From the NCBI GenBank assembly GCA_017394865.1, contig JAFPWT010000013.1:1-64000 (forward strand): 64,000 nucleotides of DNA, read 5' to 3'. The notes beneath the pieces were generated by a model. The model ran no database searches. It was not told the origin of the DNA and was given only the letters and a program-made list of their open reading frames with translations. Origin of the DNA: Bacteroidales bacterium. Its GTDB lineage: Bacteria > Bacteroidota > Bacteroidia > Bacteroidales > F082. Below, piece after piece: positions 1 through 6,403 of this stretch. Position 1 is the first letter of the stretch. Each line of letters opens with the position of its first letter. Position numbers and translations under genes: made by a program.

Positions 1-177
1 AAGATATACGCACATCAGAGAGCGTAGAATTTCGCTATATTGATAACCAAACATAGTGCATCTCAATCCCAAGGTGGAATCTATGGTTTGAGCTAAAAGA
101 GCATCAAATTGCTCCATAATAGAAAAAATTCCTCCAAAAGGAGTGAGTTTCTCAGATTTTATTTGTATCTTTGCCAT
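1..177 (-). CDS. IS1380-family transposase, N-terminal 59 residues (partial)
   Basis: An open frame from ATG at 177 running off the window at base 1, giving 59 residues. The N-terminus begins MAKIQIKSEKLTPFGG and continues with FGYQYSEILRSLM, which I recognise as the conserved start of Bacteroides IS1380-family transposases (DDE type, about 420-430 aa when whole). Only the N-terminal part is here, so the catalytic residues cannot be checked and it is unknown whether the copy is active. Too short at the edge to be caught by simple ORF calling. Confidence 0.85.
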   Translation of the reverse strand, partial: MAKIQIKSEKLTPFGGIFSIMEQFDALLAQTIDSTLGLRCTMFGYQYSEILRSLMCVYL

Positions 178-315
178 GTCATATTAGAGTTTTGCTTGTC
201 TTCTTTTCGCAACACTAAGGTAAGTGAAAATTCTGACATGGCAAAATCCTGGGCAACTTTTTGTTGCTCAGGCACTTATAAATAATGTTAAACTATAGTG
301 TTGCGGAATTAAGGA
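1..315. mobile_element. IS1380-family insertion sequence, right-hand end as seen here (5' end of element), cut by window edge
   Basis: The 5' end of an insertion sequence whose transposase reads leftward out of the window. Between the transposase start at 177 and unique sequence there is about 130 bp of terminal sequence: a 9-bp inverted repeat (CGCAACACT at 208-216, AGTGTTGCG at 297-305) and a 10-bp hairpin with a TTTTT loop at 248-273. The outer end is inferred near 315; the exact terminal repeat and target duplication cannot be set because the other end is missing. A TATCTTTG box at 166-173 points rightward, out of the element. IS1380-type elements of Bacteroides are known to activate neighbouring genes with outward promoters. 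Confidence 0.75.
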
Positions 316-426
316 TAATAAAGAAAGATGGATATGTCCACAGTGTAATGTTGAATATAAAAATCAAAAACAGTTATCAACACCTTTCGTGGGTTATTTT
401 GGTGAATAAAACAATATAATCTTGAT

Positions 427-933
427 ATGAAACTCACAGAAATGACAAACGATCAGCTGGTAAACATCATTTTGAGGAAGGACGATGTGGAGACCAAGCT
501 TAGGAAGGAAATCGCGATCCTGCAACAGGAGAACAAGCGATTGGTAAAAGTGAAAAGGTATAGAGTATTGGCTATCGGCCTGATCATTGCACTAATTTGT
601 ATGGAATTCATAGGCTTTTCATCGTGCAAAACCAACAAACAGCCTGTCAAAGGCAAATTAGCTACTGCTGTTTTATCAATTGGGGAAGTGGAATTTGGAG
701 TAAACATTGATGGCGATGGCATTCGCCTTATTACAAGCACTCAGCCGGACGACCCAAATATGAAACAAGTAATAGATTATCTCAACAGTTTTTATGGCGA
801 ACCAGAAGAAGACGAACCTGATAATTACTGGTGGCAAATCAAAGGCAATTATGAAAATCCTAGGGGAATGGTGCGATTGAGGCCCATGCGCGGCTCCGAA
901 GATGGTGGAACAGTAATAATAATTACTCCTTGA
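427..933 (+). CDS. hypothetical membrane-anchored protein
   Basis: A 168-residue protein I do not recognise. Residues 1-43 are charged and heptad-like (probable short coiled coil), followed by one hydrophobic segment at about 44-65 ending in a cysteine-containing FSSCK, then a soluble region of about 100 residues with an acidic stretch (EPEEDEPDN) and a C-terminus rich in beta-type residues. The topology suggests a single-pass inner-membrane protein with the C-terminal domain outside; a lipoprotein is unlikely because the hydrophobic stretch is internal. It stands alone, downstream of the insertion-sequence end, and has no clear promoter of its own apart from a possible outward promoter of that element. 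Confidence 0.6.
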   Translation: MKLTEMTNDQLVNIILRKDDVETKLRKEIAILQQENKRLVKVKRYRVLAIGLIIALICMEFIGFSSCKTNKQPVKGKLATAVLSIGEVEFGVNIDGDGIRLITSTQPDDPNMKQVIDYLNSFYGEPEEDEPDNYWWQIKGNYENPRGMVRLRPMRGSEDGGTVIIITP

Positions 934-993
934 CGATTTACAAAGGTGAAAAGACGGTCACTGTTAGGGTTATGGAACTATGAGCATAAATCT

Positions 994-1103
994 TGAGGTC
1001 GAATTTTTCGACCTCATGTTTGAAGTGCCAATTTGGCGCTTCAAACTAACTACCTTACTGATGCAGAGGTGGAAATCTTGATGTGCAAAAATTGCACTTC
1101 AAG
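994..1103. repeat. Cluster of three related palindromes
   Basis: Three hairpins in a row share a TTGAnGT...ACnTCAA outline. Hairpin 1: stem 994-1002 with 1008-1016. Hairpin 2: stem 1018-1029 with 1035-1046, one wobble pair. Hairpin 3: stem 1077-1088 with 1092-1103, one mismatch. A fourth, perfect 12-bp version lies inside the downstream ORF6N gene at 1549-1575. They have 3-5 nt loops. Hairpin 1 could also act as a weak terminator for the gene ending at 933, but no U-run follows. Confidence 0.7.
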
Positions 1104-1105
1104 TT
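1054..1105 (+). pseudogene. Remnant of an ORF6N-domain gene (internal fragment)
   Basis: About 52 bp nearly identical to 1526-1577 of the intact ORF6N gene downstream; differences are a few substitutions around the TGATGCAGAGG part and in the palindrome arms. It encodes the same LTD-EVEIL-CKNCTSS block but has no start, no further homology and stops at once. It is best read as a scar of a second ORF6N gene copy lost by deletion, or of a partial duplication. No function is expected apart from the palindrome it carries. Confidence 0.6.
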
Positions 1106-1106
1106 A

Positions 1107-1178
1107 AAAAAACAACCCCCGGCAAGCGTCACTTCTGGAGAGGCCCAATTCCTCTCAATATTCGTTTGCCGAGGATTT
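1107..1178 (-). ncRNA. Candidate small structured RNA with own promoter and terminator
   Basis: Reading the minus strand, a -7 box TACCTTTG lies at 1192-1185 with CTTG 19 nt upstream (1215-1212), the normal Bacteroidetes spacing. Transcription would start near 1178 and run through about 60 nt that can fold into a 12-bp outer stem (1117-1128 with 1165-1176, one mismatch and one wobble) enclosing a perfect GAGAGG/CCTCTC hairpin (1138-1143, 1151-1156), followed by a T-rich run on that strand (complement of 1105-1114). No ORF fits. It could alternatively be only a long terminator, but there is no minus-strand gene upstream of it to terminate. Confidence 0.4.
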
Positions 1179-1184
1179 CAATTG

Positions 1185-1215
1185 CAAAGGTAGAAAATAA
1201 TAGTTTATCCGCAAG
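1185..1215 (-). promoter_or_regulatory. Promoter of the candidate small RNA
   Basis: Minus-strand TACCTTTG (-7 box, 1192-1185) and CTTG (-33 element, 1215-1212) separated by 19 nt, matching the Bacteroidetes sigma-A promoter layout. It points away from the ORF6N gene. Confidence 0.5.
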
Positions 1216-1311
1216 TTTTTTTTAGTGATTTAAACAATAATTGAGTTTTCTGTTTTTATCAACGTATATAATTATTTTATGAATTAATTTTAAACAATAG
1301 AATATGTTTAT

Positions 1312-1319
1312 TATCTTTG
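1312..1319 (+). promoter_or_regulatory. -7 promoter box of the ORF6N gene
   Basis: TATCTTTG, exact match to the Bacteroidetes TAnnTTTG consensus, 23 bp before the ATG at 1343, in very AT-rich DNA. Confidence 0.65.
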
Positions 1320-1342
1320 CGGTCTAAAACTATTGTTGCAAT

Positions 1343-2311
1343 ATGGAAGAAAAGGATTTGGTGGTTCTGACCGAGGAATATTTAATGTCGAAAATCTACA
1401 TCATTAGAGGCGTTCAGGTGATGCTGGATGCTGATTTGGCCGTTATTTATGGATACACCACAAAAAACTTCAATCGACAGGTCAAAAATAATATTGAACG
1501 TTTTGACGATGATTTCAGGTTTCAACTTACTGATACTGAGGTGGAAATCTTGAGGTGCAAAAATTGCACCTCAAGTTGGGGAGGTACCAGATACCATCCT
1601 TATGCCTTTACTGAATTGGGTATTTATGTGTTAATGACCGTTTTAAAAGGAGACTTGGCGGTGAGTCAGAGCAAGAAACTGATCAGACTCTTCAAAAAAC
1701 TGAAAGACTTTGCCATTCAAATCCAAAACGTATTACCGGGTGCTGAGTTACAAACACTCGCCATCCAGACCCAAAACAACACTGAGGATATTCGTCAGAT
1801 AAAGCAACAAATGGTTACCCATGATGAACTATCAGTAGTCATCAAGGATTTTACCGACCCCAACCTCAAAAAAGATTATCTTTTATATAATGGGCAAGCT
1901 GTGGAAGCAGATCTGGCATACTCCGAAATCTATTCCTTCGCCAAGAAAACCATACATATCATTGACAATTACATCGGCCTGAAAACACTTGCGCTTTTAA
2001 AAGATGTTTCACCAAAAGTGAAAGTGACCATTTTCAGTGACAATGTGAATCATGGCCTTCATCAGACTGAATTTGTCGACTTCCAACGCGAATATCCGAA
2101 TGTAGATATTACACTGAAAACCTCTGGTGGCATCTATCACGACCGCTATATCTTCATCGATCATGGCACTAAAAATGAAATGGTTTTCCATTGTGGAGGC
2201 TCATCGAAAGATGGAGGTAAACGCGTCACCTCCATCAGTCGAGTGGAGGATGTGATGCTTTACCAAAACATTATTGGGAATTTGCAGAACAATCCTGCTC
2301 TTCAGTTATAA
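1343..2311 (+). CDS. ORF6N-domain protein with PLD-like C-terminal region
   Basis: A 322-residue protein. Residues about 12-105 form an ORF6N DNA-binding domain (family of phage and mobile-element regulators; here MLDADLAVIYGYTTKNFNRQV and YHPYAFTELGIYVLM). Residues about 110-180 are helical linker. The C-terminal part (about 190-315) contains HDRYIFID and GGSSKDGGKR, which resemble the phospholipase-D-like module often joined to ORF6N in Bacteroidetes. The role is unknown; such genes occur in phage-like and accessory regions and are thought to be regulators or toxins. Odd: codons for LRCKNCTSS contain a perfect 12-bp palindrome (1549-1575) of the type repeated upstream at 994-1103. It has its own promoter and stands between intergenic regions. 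Confidence 0.8.
   Translation: MEEKDLVVLTEEYLMSKIYIIRGVQVMLDADLAVIYGYTTKNFNRQVKNNIERFDDDFRFQLTDTEVEILRCKNCTSSWGGTRYHPYAFTELGIYVLMTVLKGDLAVSQSKKLIRLFKKLKDFAIQIQNVLPGAELQTLAIQTQNNTEDIRQIKQQMVTHDELSVVIKDFTDPNLKKDYLLYNGQAVEADLAYSEIYSFAKKTIHIIDNYIGLKTLALLKDVSPKVKVTIFSDNVNHGLHQTEFVDFQREYPNVDITLKTSGGIYHDRYIFIDHGTKNEMVFHCGGSSKDGGKRVTSISRVEDVMLYQNIIGNLQNNPALQL
1549..1575 (+). repeat. Perfect palindrome inside the ORF6N coding sequence
   Basis: CTTGAGGTGCAA at 1549-1560 and its exact reverse complement at 1564-1575 with an AAA loop. Fourth member of the palindrome set at 994-1103. Confidence 0.75.
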
Positions 2312-2393
2312 ATTCCCCATTATTGGTGACTTCCGCCCTCGGGAATCGCCATAATTGATGATTTTTTTTAAGGGAACGATGTCGGAATTTTGC

Positions 2394-2430
2394 AGCGTGA
2401 ATAATTAACAAACAATTAAAAAATCACGCT
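2394..2430 (+). promoter_or_regulatory. Possible leader stem over the imelysin translation start
   Basis: AGCGTGA (2394-2400) and TCACGCT (2424-2430) are perfect complements; the second arm ends directly before the ATG at 2431. A promoter-like GAATTTTG lies just before the first arm, so the stem could form at the 5' end of the mRNA and hold the ribosome site in the loop. Inference only. Confidence 0.3.
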
Positions 2431-3594
2431 ATGAAAAGAACAATCAAAACGAAGCTCCTAATCGCATTGTTAGGACTTATTGCCATAAGCGTCACCTCTT
2501 GTGGCAAAGACGACGTCATCGAAGAAAAGAACAAAGAAACCAAAGAAGCCATCGTCAAACAGTACCTCAACCAGACGGTGTATCCCACTTACGGCAACCT
2601 TGCCAACGAGGCACAGAACCTGGTGGACCGCCTTGAGGCTCTGAAGGAAAACAAGACCCAAGCCAACCTTGACCAAGCTACCGTGAGCTTCCTCGAAGCC
2701 CGCAAATGGTGGGAAAAGAGCGAGGCCTTCTTGTTCGGCGCTGCCTCCGACTTCGGCATCGACCCGCACATCGACTCGTGGCCCCTCGACGAGGATGCCT
2801 TCAACAACCTGATGGCCAGTCCCAACATGATTGAGATGCTGGCTGGCGACGAAGATGGCACCGTGGCCGGCGAACAACTCGGCAACGCCCTGCTGGGCTT
2901 CCACGGCATCGAGTACATCCTGTTCCGCGACGGTCAACCCCGCGACGTGAACGAGGTGAACGACGACATGCTGACCTACGTGGTGGCTGTCTCCCGCGAC
3001 CTTCGCAACCGTTGCTTCCAACTGGAGGTGAGCTGGAACGAAAACGCTCCCGCCGAACATGCTGAACTTATGGAAGAACTGGAACTCAATACCACTGTTA
3101 ACGGCGGCAGCAATTCCTACGGCGCCAACATGCTTCTCGCTGGCCAGGCTGGCAGCACCTACGCCACCTTCACCAACGCCCTGCAAGCCATCGCCGACGG
3201 CTGTATCGACATCGCCGATGAGGTGGGTACCTCAAAGATCGGCAAGCCCCACACTGGTGAGGACCCGCATTATGTGGAATCCCCCTACAGCCAGAAGTCG
3301 ATCATCGATTTCTATGACAACGTCATCAGTATTCAGAACGCCTACATGGGCGGCATCATCAGCAACCGTGACGAGGACCGCTCACTGCACGCCTACATCG
3401 CCAGTGGTAACGCCGCACTGGATACTAAGGTGGTGAATGCCATCACCAACGCCCTGGAGAAAATCAACGCCATGAAGGCTCCCTTCGTGCTTTACTACGC
3501 TGACCCCACTGCTGGTGCTGCTATGGAAGCCTGCCAGGAACTCTCCGATGTGATGGCAGAAGTGAAGGAAGAATTATCGAAAATGGATAAATAA
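2431..3594 (+). CDS. Imelysin-family (peptidase M75/IrpA-like) lipoprotein
   Basis: A 387-residue lipoprotein: signal peptide ending in VTSC (Cys about 24). It carries the imelysin signature GxHxxE as GFHGIEYILF (His158, Glu161), which places it in the EfeO/IrpA/imelysin family; members are periplasmic or surface proteins linked to iron uptake, and despite the M75 name peptidase activity is doubtful. Length is usual for the family. It is followed after 20 nt by the di-heme oxidoreductase, a pairing repeatedly seen for imelysins, so the two probably act together in iron or heme-dependent redox at the cell envelope. GC content and codon use are higher than in the upstream accessory region. Confidence 0.9.
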   Translation: MKRTIKTKLLIALLGLIAISVTSCGKDDVIEEKNKETKEAIVKQYLNQTVYPTYGNLANEAQNLVDRLEALKENKTQANLDQATVSFLEARKWWEKSEAFLFGAASDFGIDPHIDSWPLDEDAFNNLMASPNMIEMLAGDEDGTVAGEQLGNALLGFHGIEYILFRDGQPRDVNEVNDDMLTYVVAVSRDLRNRCFQLEVSWNENAPAEHAELMEELELNTTVNGGSNSYGANMLLAGQAGSTYATFTNALQAIADGCIDIADEVGTSKIGKPHTGEDPHYVESPYSQKSIIDFYDNVISIQNAYMGGIISNRDEDRSLHAYIASGNAALDTKVVNAITNALEKINAMKAPFVLYYADPTAGAAMEACQELSDVMAEVKEELSKMDK

Positions 3595-3614
3595 TTGATA
3601 AAGCATAGAATATT

Positions 3615-5219
3615 ATGAAAAACCTTAATTTATTTGGTCTAATGGTCGCTGGCGGACTGATGGCGTTTGCCCTGTCGTCCTGCAGTCCCAAGGAACCTGT
3701 ACCCACCGACCCTCAGGTACTTGAGGAGACCTATGCTGGCGGTGAACTGGGCACCACCTTCAACAGCACCCAGACGGCTTACGAAGATCCTACACCAGCC
3801 GTAGAACAAGCTGGCCTGACCACCGCTTTTAAATATGGTGAGTACTTCTTTGAACGCACCTATACGCAAAACAACGAGCCTTTCGACGGACTTGGACCGC
3901 TCTATATCCGTAGCTCTTGCATCGCTTGCCACCCTGGCTATGGCCATGGCAAACGCATGAACCGTTACCAGGCCGACGAATGGGGCAACGGCTATCTGCT
4001 GGTCTTCACCGACCGCAACGACACCTATCTCAGTTCCTGTACGGGTATGCCCCAAACCAAGGCCGTTGCGCCTTTCAAGGCACCTCTCGACGAGAGCAAG
4101 ATTCAAATCAATTGGCTCAACTATACCGACGAGTGGGGTAACCGTTTCCCTGACGGTGAATCCTACAGCTTGATTTATCCTGAGGTCTACATTCCTGAAG
4201 ATGCCTTCTATGTTCCGCTCGAAGTGGGTGGCAACCCGATCAGCTATGGCGACTTCGTATGCCGTCTGGAATCCACTATCGGCATCTATGGCACTGGCCT
4301 CATCGACGCTATCCCTGATGACTCACTGAAAGCCCAATACCAAAAAGAATACGATGACGGTTACATGCAAAACGGCATCAATCCAGCCATGTGGGCGGGT
4401 ACCGACTGGGCACCTACAGGATTGTATGGCAACACCAACCATCCCAAGAAATACACCTACGCTTTGACACGTGGTCCCCTACAGGACGCTCCCGGTGCCA
4501 ACGCCATCTGGAATATCACCAATGTGACGCATCCCACCAAGATGGGTCATTATATGACTGCCGCCTATGCTACCAAAGCCTCACAGGATCCTGATGTCCA
4601 GGCACAGTTCTACAACTACTTCCCGCAGTATAACCTTACTGGTGATGTGGAGACTGATATCTATAACTATCTGATGATGGCTAACATCCCTGATGAGCTC
4701 AAGGAGCCTGAGATGAGTGCCGAAGAATATTCCGACTTCATGGTGTGGCACCGTGGACTGGCCGTCCCGGCTGCTCGTAACCTCGAAGACGAAGAGGTGC
4801 AGCGTGGTCGCAAACTGTTCCGCGAGATTGGTTGCGCCTACTGCCACCGTCCTTCTTGGCAGACCGGTGATGACAACTTTACCGATCCGGCTGGCTTCTT
4901 CACCGACAGCGACCCACGCCTGCCGCGTTATCCCAACCAGAAGATTTGGCCTTACAGCGACTATATCCAACACAAACTCCACATGGAGAACGACATCCGC
5001 ACTGGTTGGTGCCGTACTACGCCGCTGTGGGGTAGAGGCCTCTCGGCCATCTGCACTGGTGCTAGCGACCGTCTGCACGACTGCCGCGCCCGCACCGTCA
5101 TCGAGGCTATCATGTGGCATGGCAACGCCCAGAGCGACGCTCGTCGCTCCGTGGAGAAGTTCCGTCTCCTCCCCAAAGAAGACCGCGACGCCATTGTCAA
5201 GTTTATTGACGCAATTTAA
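3615..5219 (+). CDS. Di-heme oxidoreductase (DUF1111 family) lipoprotein
   Basis: A 534-residue protein with a lipoprotein signal (ALSSC, Cys23) and two c-type heme sites, CIACH at 102-106 and CAYCH at 407-411. The C-terminal half shows GRKLFREIG before the second heme and TPLWGRGL, typical of the DUF1111 putative thiol-oxidoreductase/peroxidase-like family. It is exported and needs covalent heme attachment, which the next gene provides. With the imelysin it probably forms an envelope iron-related redox unit; the exact substrate is unknown. No obvious defects; length is normal for the family. Confidence 0.9.
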   Translation: MKNLNLFGLMVAGGLMAFALSSCSPKEPVPTDPQVLEETYAGGELGTTFNSTQTAYEDPTPAVEQAGLTTAFKYGEYFFERTYTQNNEPFDGLGPLYIRSSCIACHPGYGHGKRMNRYQADEWGNGYLLVFTDRNDTYLSSCTGMPQTKAVAPFKAPLDESKIQINWLNYTDEWGNRFPDGESYSLIYPEVYIPEDAFYVPLEVGGNPISYGDFVCRLESTIGIYGTGLIDAIPDDSLKAQYQKEYDDGYMQNGINPAMWAGTDWAPTGLYGNTNHPKKYTYALTRGPLQDAPGANAIWNITNVTHPTKMGHYMTAAYATKASQDPDVQAQFYNYFPQYNLTGDVETDIYNYLMMANIPDELKEPEMSAEEYSDFMVWHRGLAVPAARNLEDEEVQRGRKLFREIGCAYCHRPSWQTGDDNFTDPAGFFTDSDPRLPRYPNQKIWPYSDYIQHKLHMENDIRTGWCRTTPLWGRGLSAICTGASDRLHDCRARTVIEAIMWHGNAQSDARRSVEKFRLLPKEDRDAIVKFIDAI

Positions 5220-5227
5220 TACCTTTG
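5220..5227 (+). promoter_or_regulatory. -7-like box directly before the cytochrome c assembly gene
   Basis: TACCTTTG matches the Bacteroidetes -7 consensus and begins right after the stop codon of the preceding gene, only 4 nt before the ATG at 5232. If used, the transcript would be leaderless or nearly so; otherwise it is chance and the gene is read from upstream. Confidence 0.35.
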
Positions 5228-5231
5228 CATT

Positions 5232-6401
5232 ATGAAACATCTCCGTCATATCCTTTCCGTCCTAGTCATCATCCTAATCGCTGTACTCGCTGCAGGCACG
5301 ATTGTAGAACGTCTCCACGGCTCCGAATTCGCGCTGGAACACGTGTACAGCACCTGGTGGTTCGTTGGGCTTTGGGCACTGATGGCAAGCTTCATGGTAG
5401 CTATGGCGGTGAAATGTCGTATGTGGAAAAGGATGGCGGTCTGCGTACTGCATCTCGCCATCCTTTTCATCTTGCTTGGAGCGTTACTCACCAAGCTCAC
5501 TGGACAACAGGGCAGGATGCTGCTTGAGCCGGGGAAGCCAACCAATACTTATTATGTGGGTAACGCCACCGAAAACCACCCGGTGGAGTTGCCTTTCACC
5601 TTGACTTTGGACCGTTTCGAGATTGAAACGTACGCCAACAGCAACAAGCCGAAAGACTATGTAAGCTATCTTCAAGTCATCGATGACGAACAACAAGAAG
5701 ATGTGGTCATCTCGATGAATCATATCCTGAAATACAAACACTATCGTTTTTACCAGAGCGATTTCGATGGGGAAGGAGGCTCCATCCTCGACGTCGCCCG
5801 CGACCCCTGGGGCATCGCCATCACCTACATCGGTTACGCGATGCTCTTTGTCGCTTTGATCGCTTTACTCATCAAACGTAAAAACACCCCGAAGGCCGTC
5901 ACATGGTCATGGCTGTCAGTGCTCGTTATCCTACTTGTTTTTCTTTATGTCAGGATGCTTACCCATCCCTTGTTGCCAGTGCTGCGCTCGCCTTTCTTCA
6001 GCCTTCATATTTCGACCATTGTCACGGCATACGCTCTGCTGCTTGCCATCATGATAGTCGGCATCATCGCCATCATCAAACCTAAAGACTCAGCCCGTCT
6101 TGAAAAACTGAAAACACTCAGCACCTCGATGCTTTATCCTGCGGTGGCTTTGTTGGCCATCGGCATCTTCATCGGTGCCATCTGGGCCAACGTCTCTTGG
6201 GGCAACTACTGGTCTTGGGATCCGAAAGAAGTGTGGGCGTTGATCACGTTGTTGATTTATGCCGCGCCTTTACATGAAAAGATATGGAAATCTTTCCAAA
6301 AACCAGTGTTTTTCCACATTTATGGCATCCTGGCCTTCCTTAGCGTATTGATCACCTATTTCGGGGTGAATCTGCTTTTAGGCGGCGTCCACGCTTACTA
6401 A
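5232..6401 (+). CDS. Compact fused cytochrome c assembly protein (CcsB/ResB-like + CcsA/ResC-like)
   Basis: A 389-residue integral membrane protein. Three N-terminal membrane segments, a periplasmic part of about 100 residues (95-190) and a fourth segment resemble a shortened ResB/CcsB; the second half has CcsA-type segments with the heme-handling WWD motif WGNYWSWDPKEVW starting at residue 323. It therefore should carry heme across the membrane and attach it to CxxCH apoproteins, here most likely the di-heme oxidoreductase encoded 12 nt upstream. Odd: fused CcsBA proteins are usually much longer; this one has a minimal ResB domain. Convergent with the next gene, stops 2 nt apart. Confidence 0.85.
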   Translation: MKHLRHILSVLVIILIAVLAAGTIVERLHGSEFALEHVYSTWWFVGLWALMASFMVAMAVKCRMWKRMAVCVLHLAILFILLGALLTKLTGQQGRMLLEPGKPTNTYYVGNATENHPVELPFTLTLDRFEIETYANSNKPKDYVSYLQVIDDEQQEDVVISMNHILKYKHYRFYQSDFDGEGGSILDVARDPWGIAITYIGYAMLFVALIALLIKRKNTPKAVTWSWLSVLVILLVFLYVRMLTHPLLPVLRSPFFSLHISTIVTAYALLLAIMIVGIIAIIKPKDSARLEKLKTLSTSMLYPAVALLAIGIFIGAIWANVSWGNYWSWDPKEVWALITLLIYAAPLHEKIWKSFQKPVFFHIYGILAFLSVLITYFGVNLLLGGVHAY

Positions 6402-6403
6402 AC

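Noticed and set aside
2470-3186. Minus-strand frame of 238 codons opposite the imelysin gene
   Set aside because: Val/Gly/His-rich shadow without start signals.
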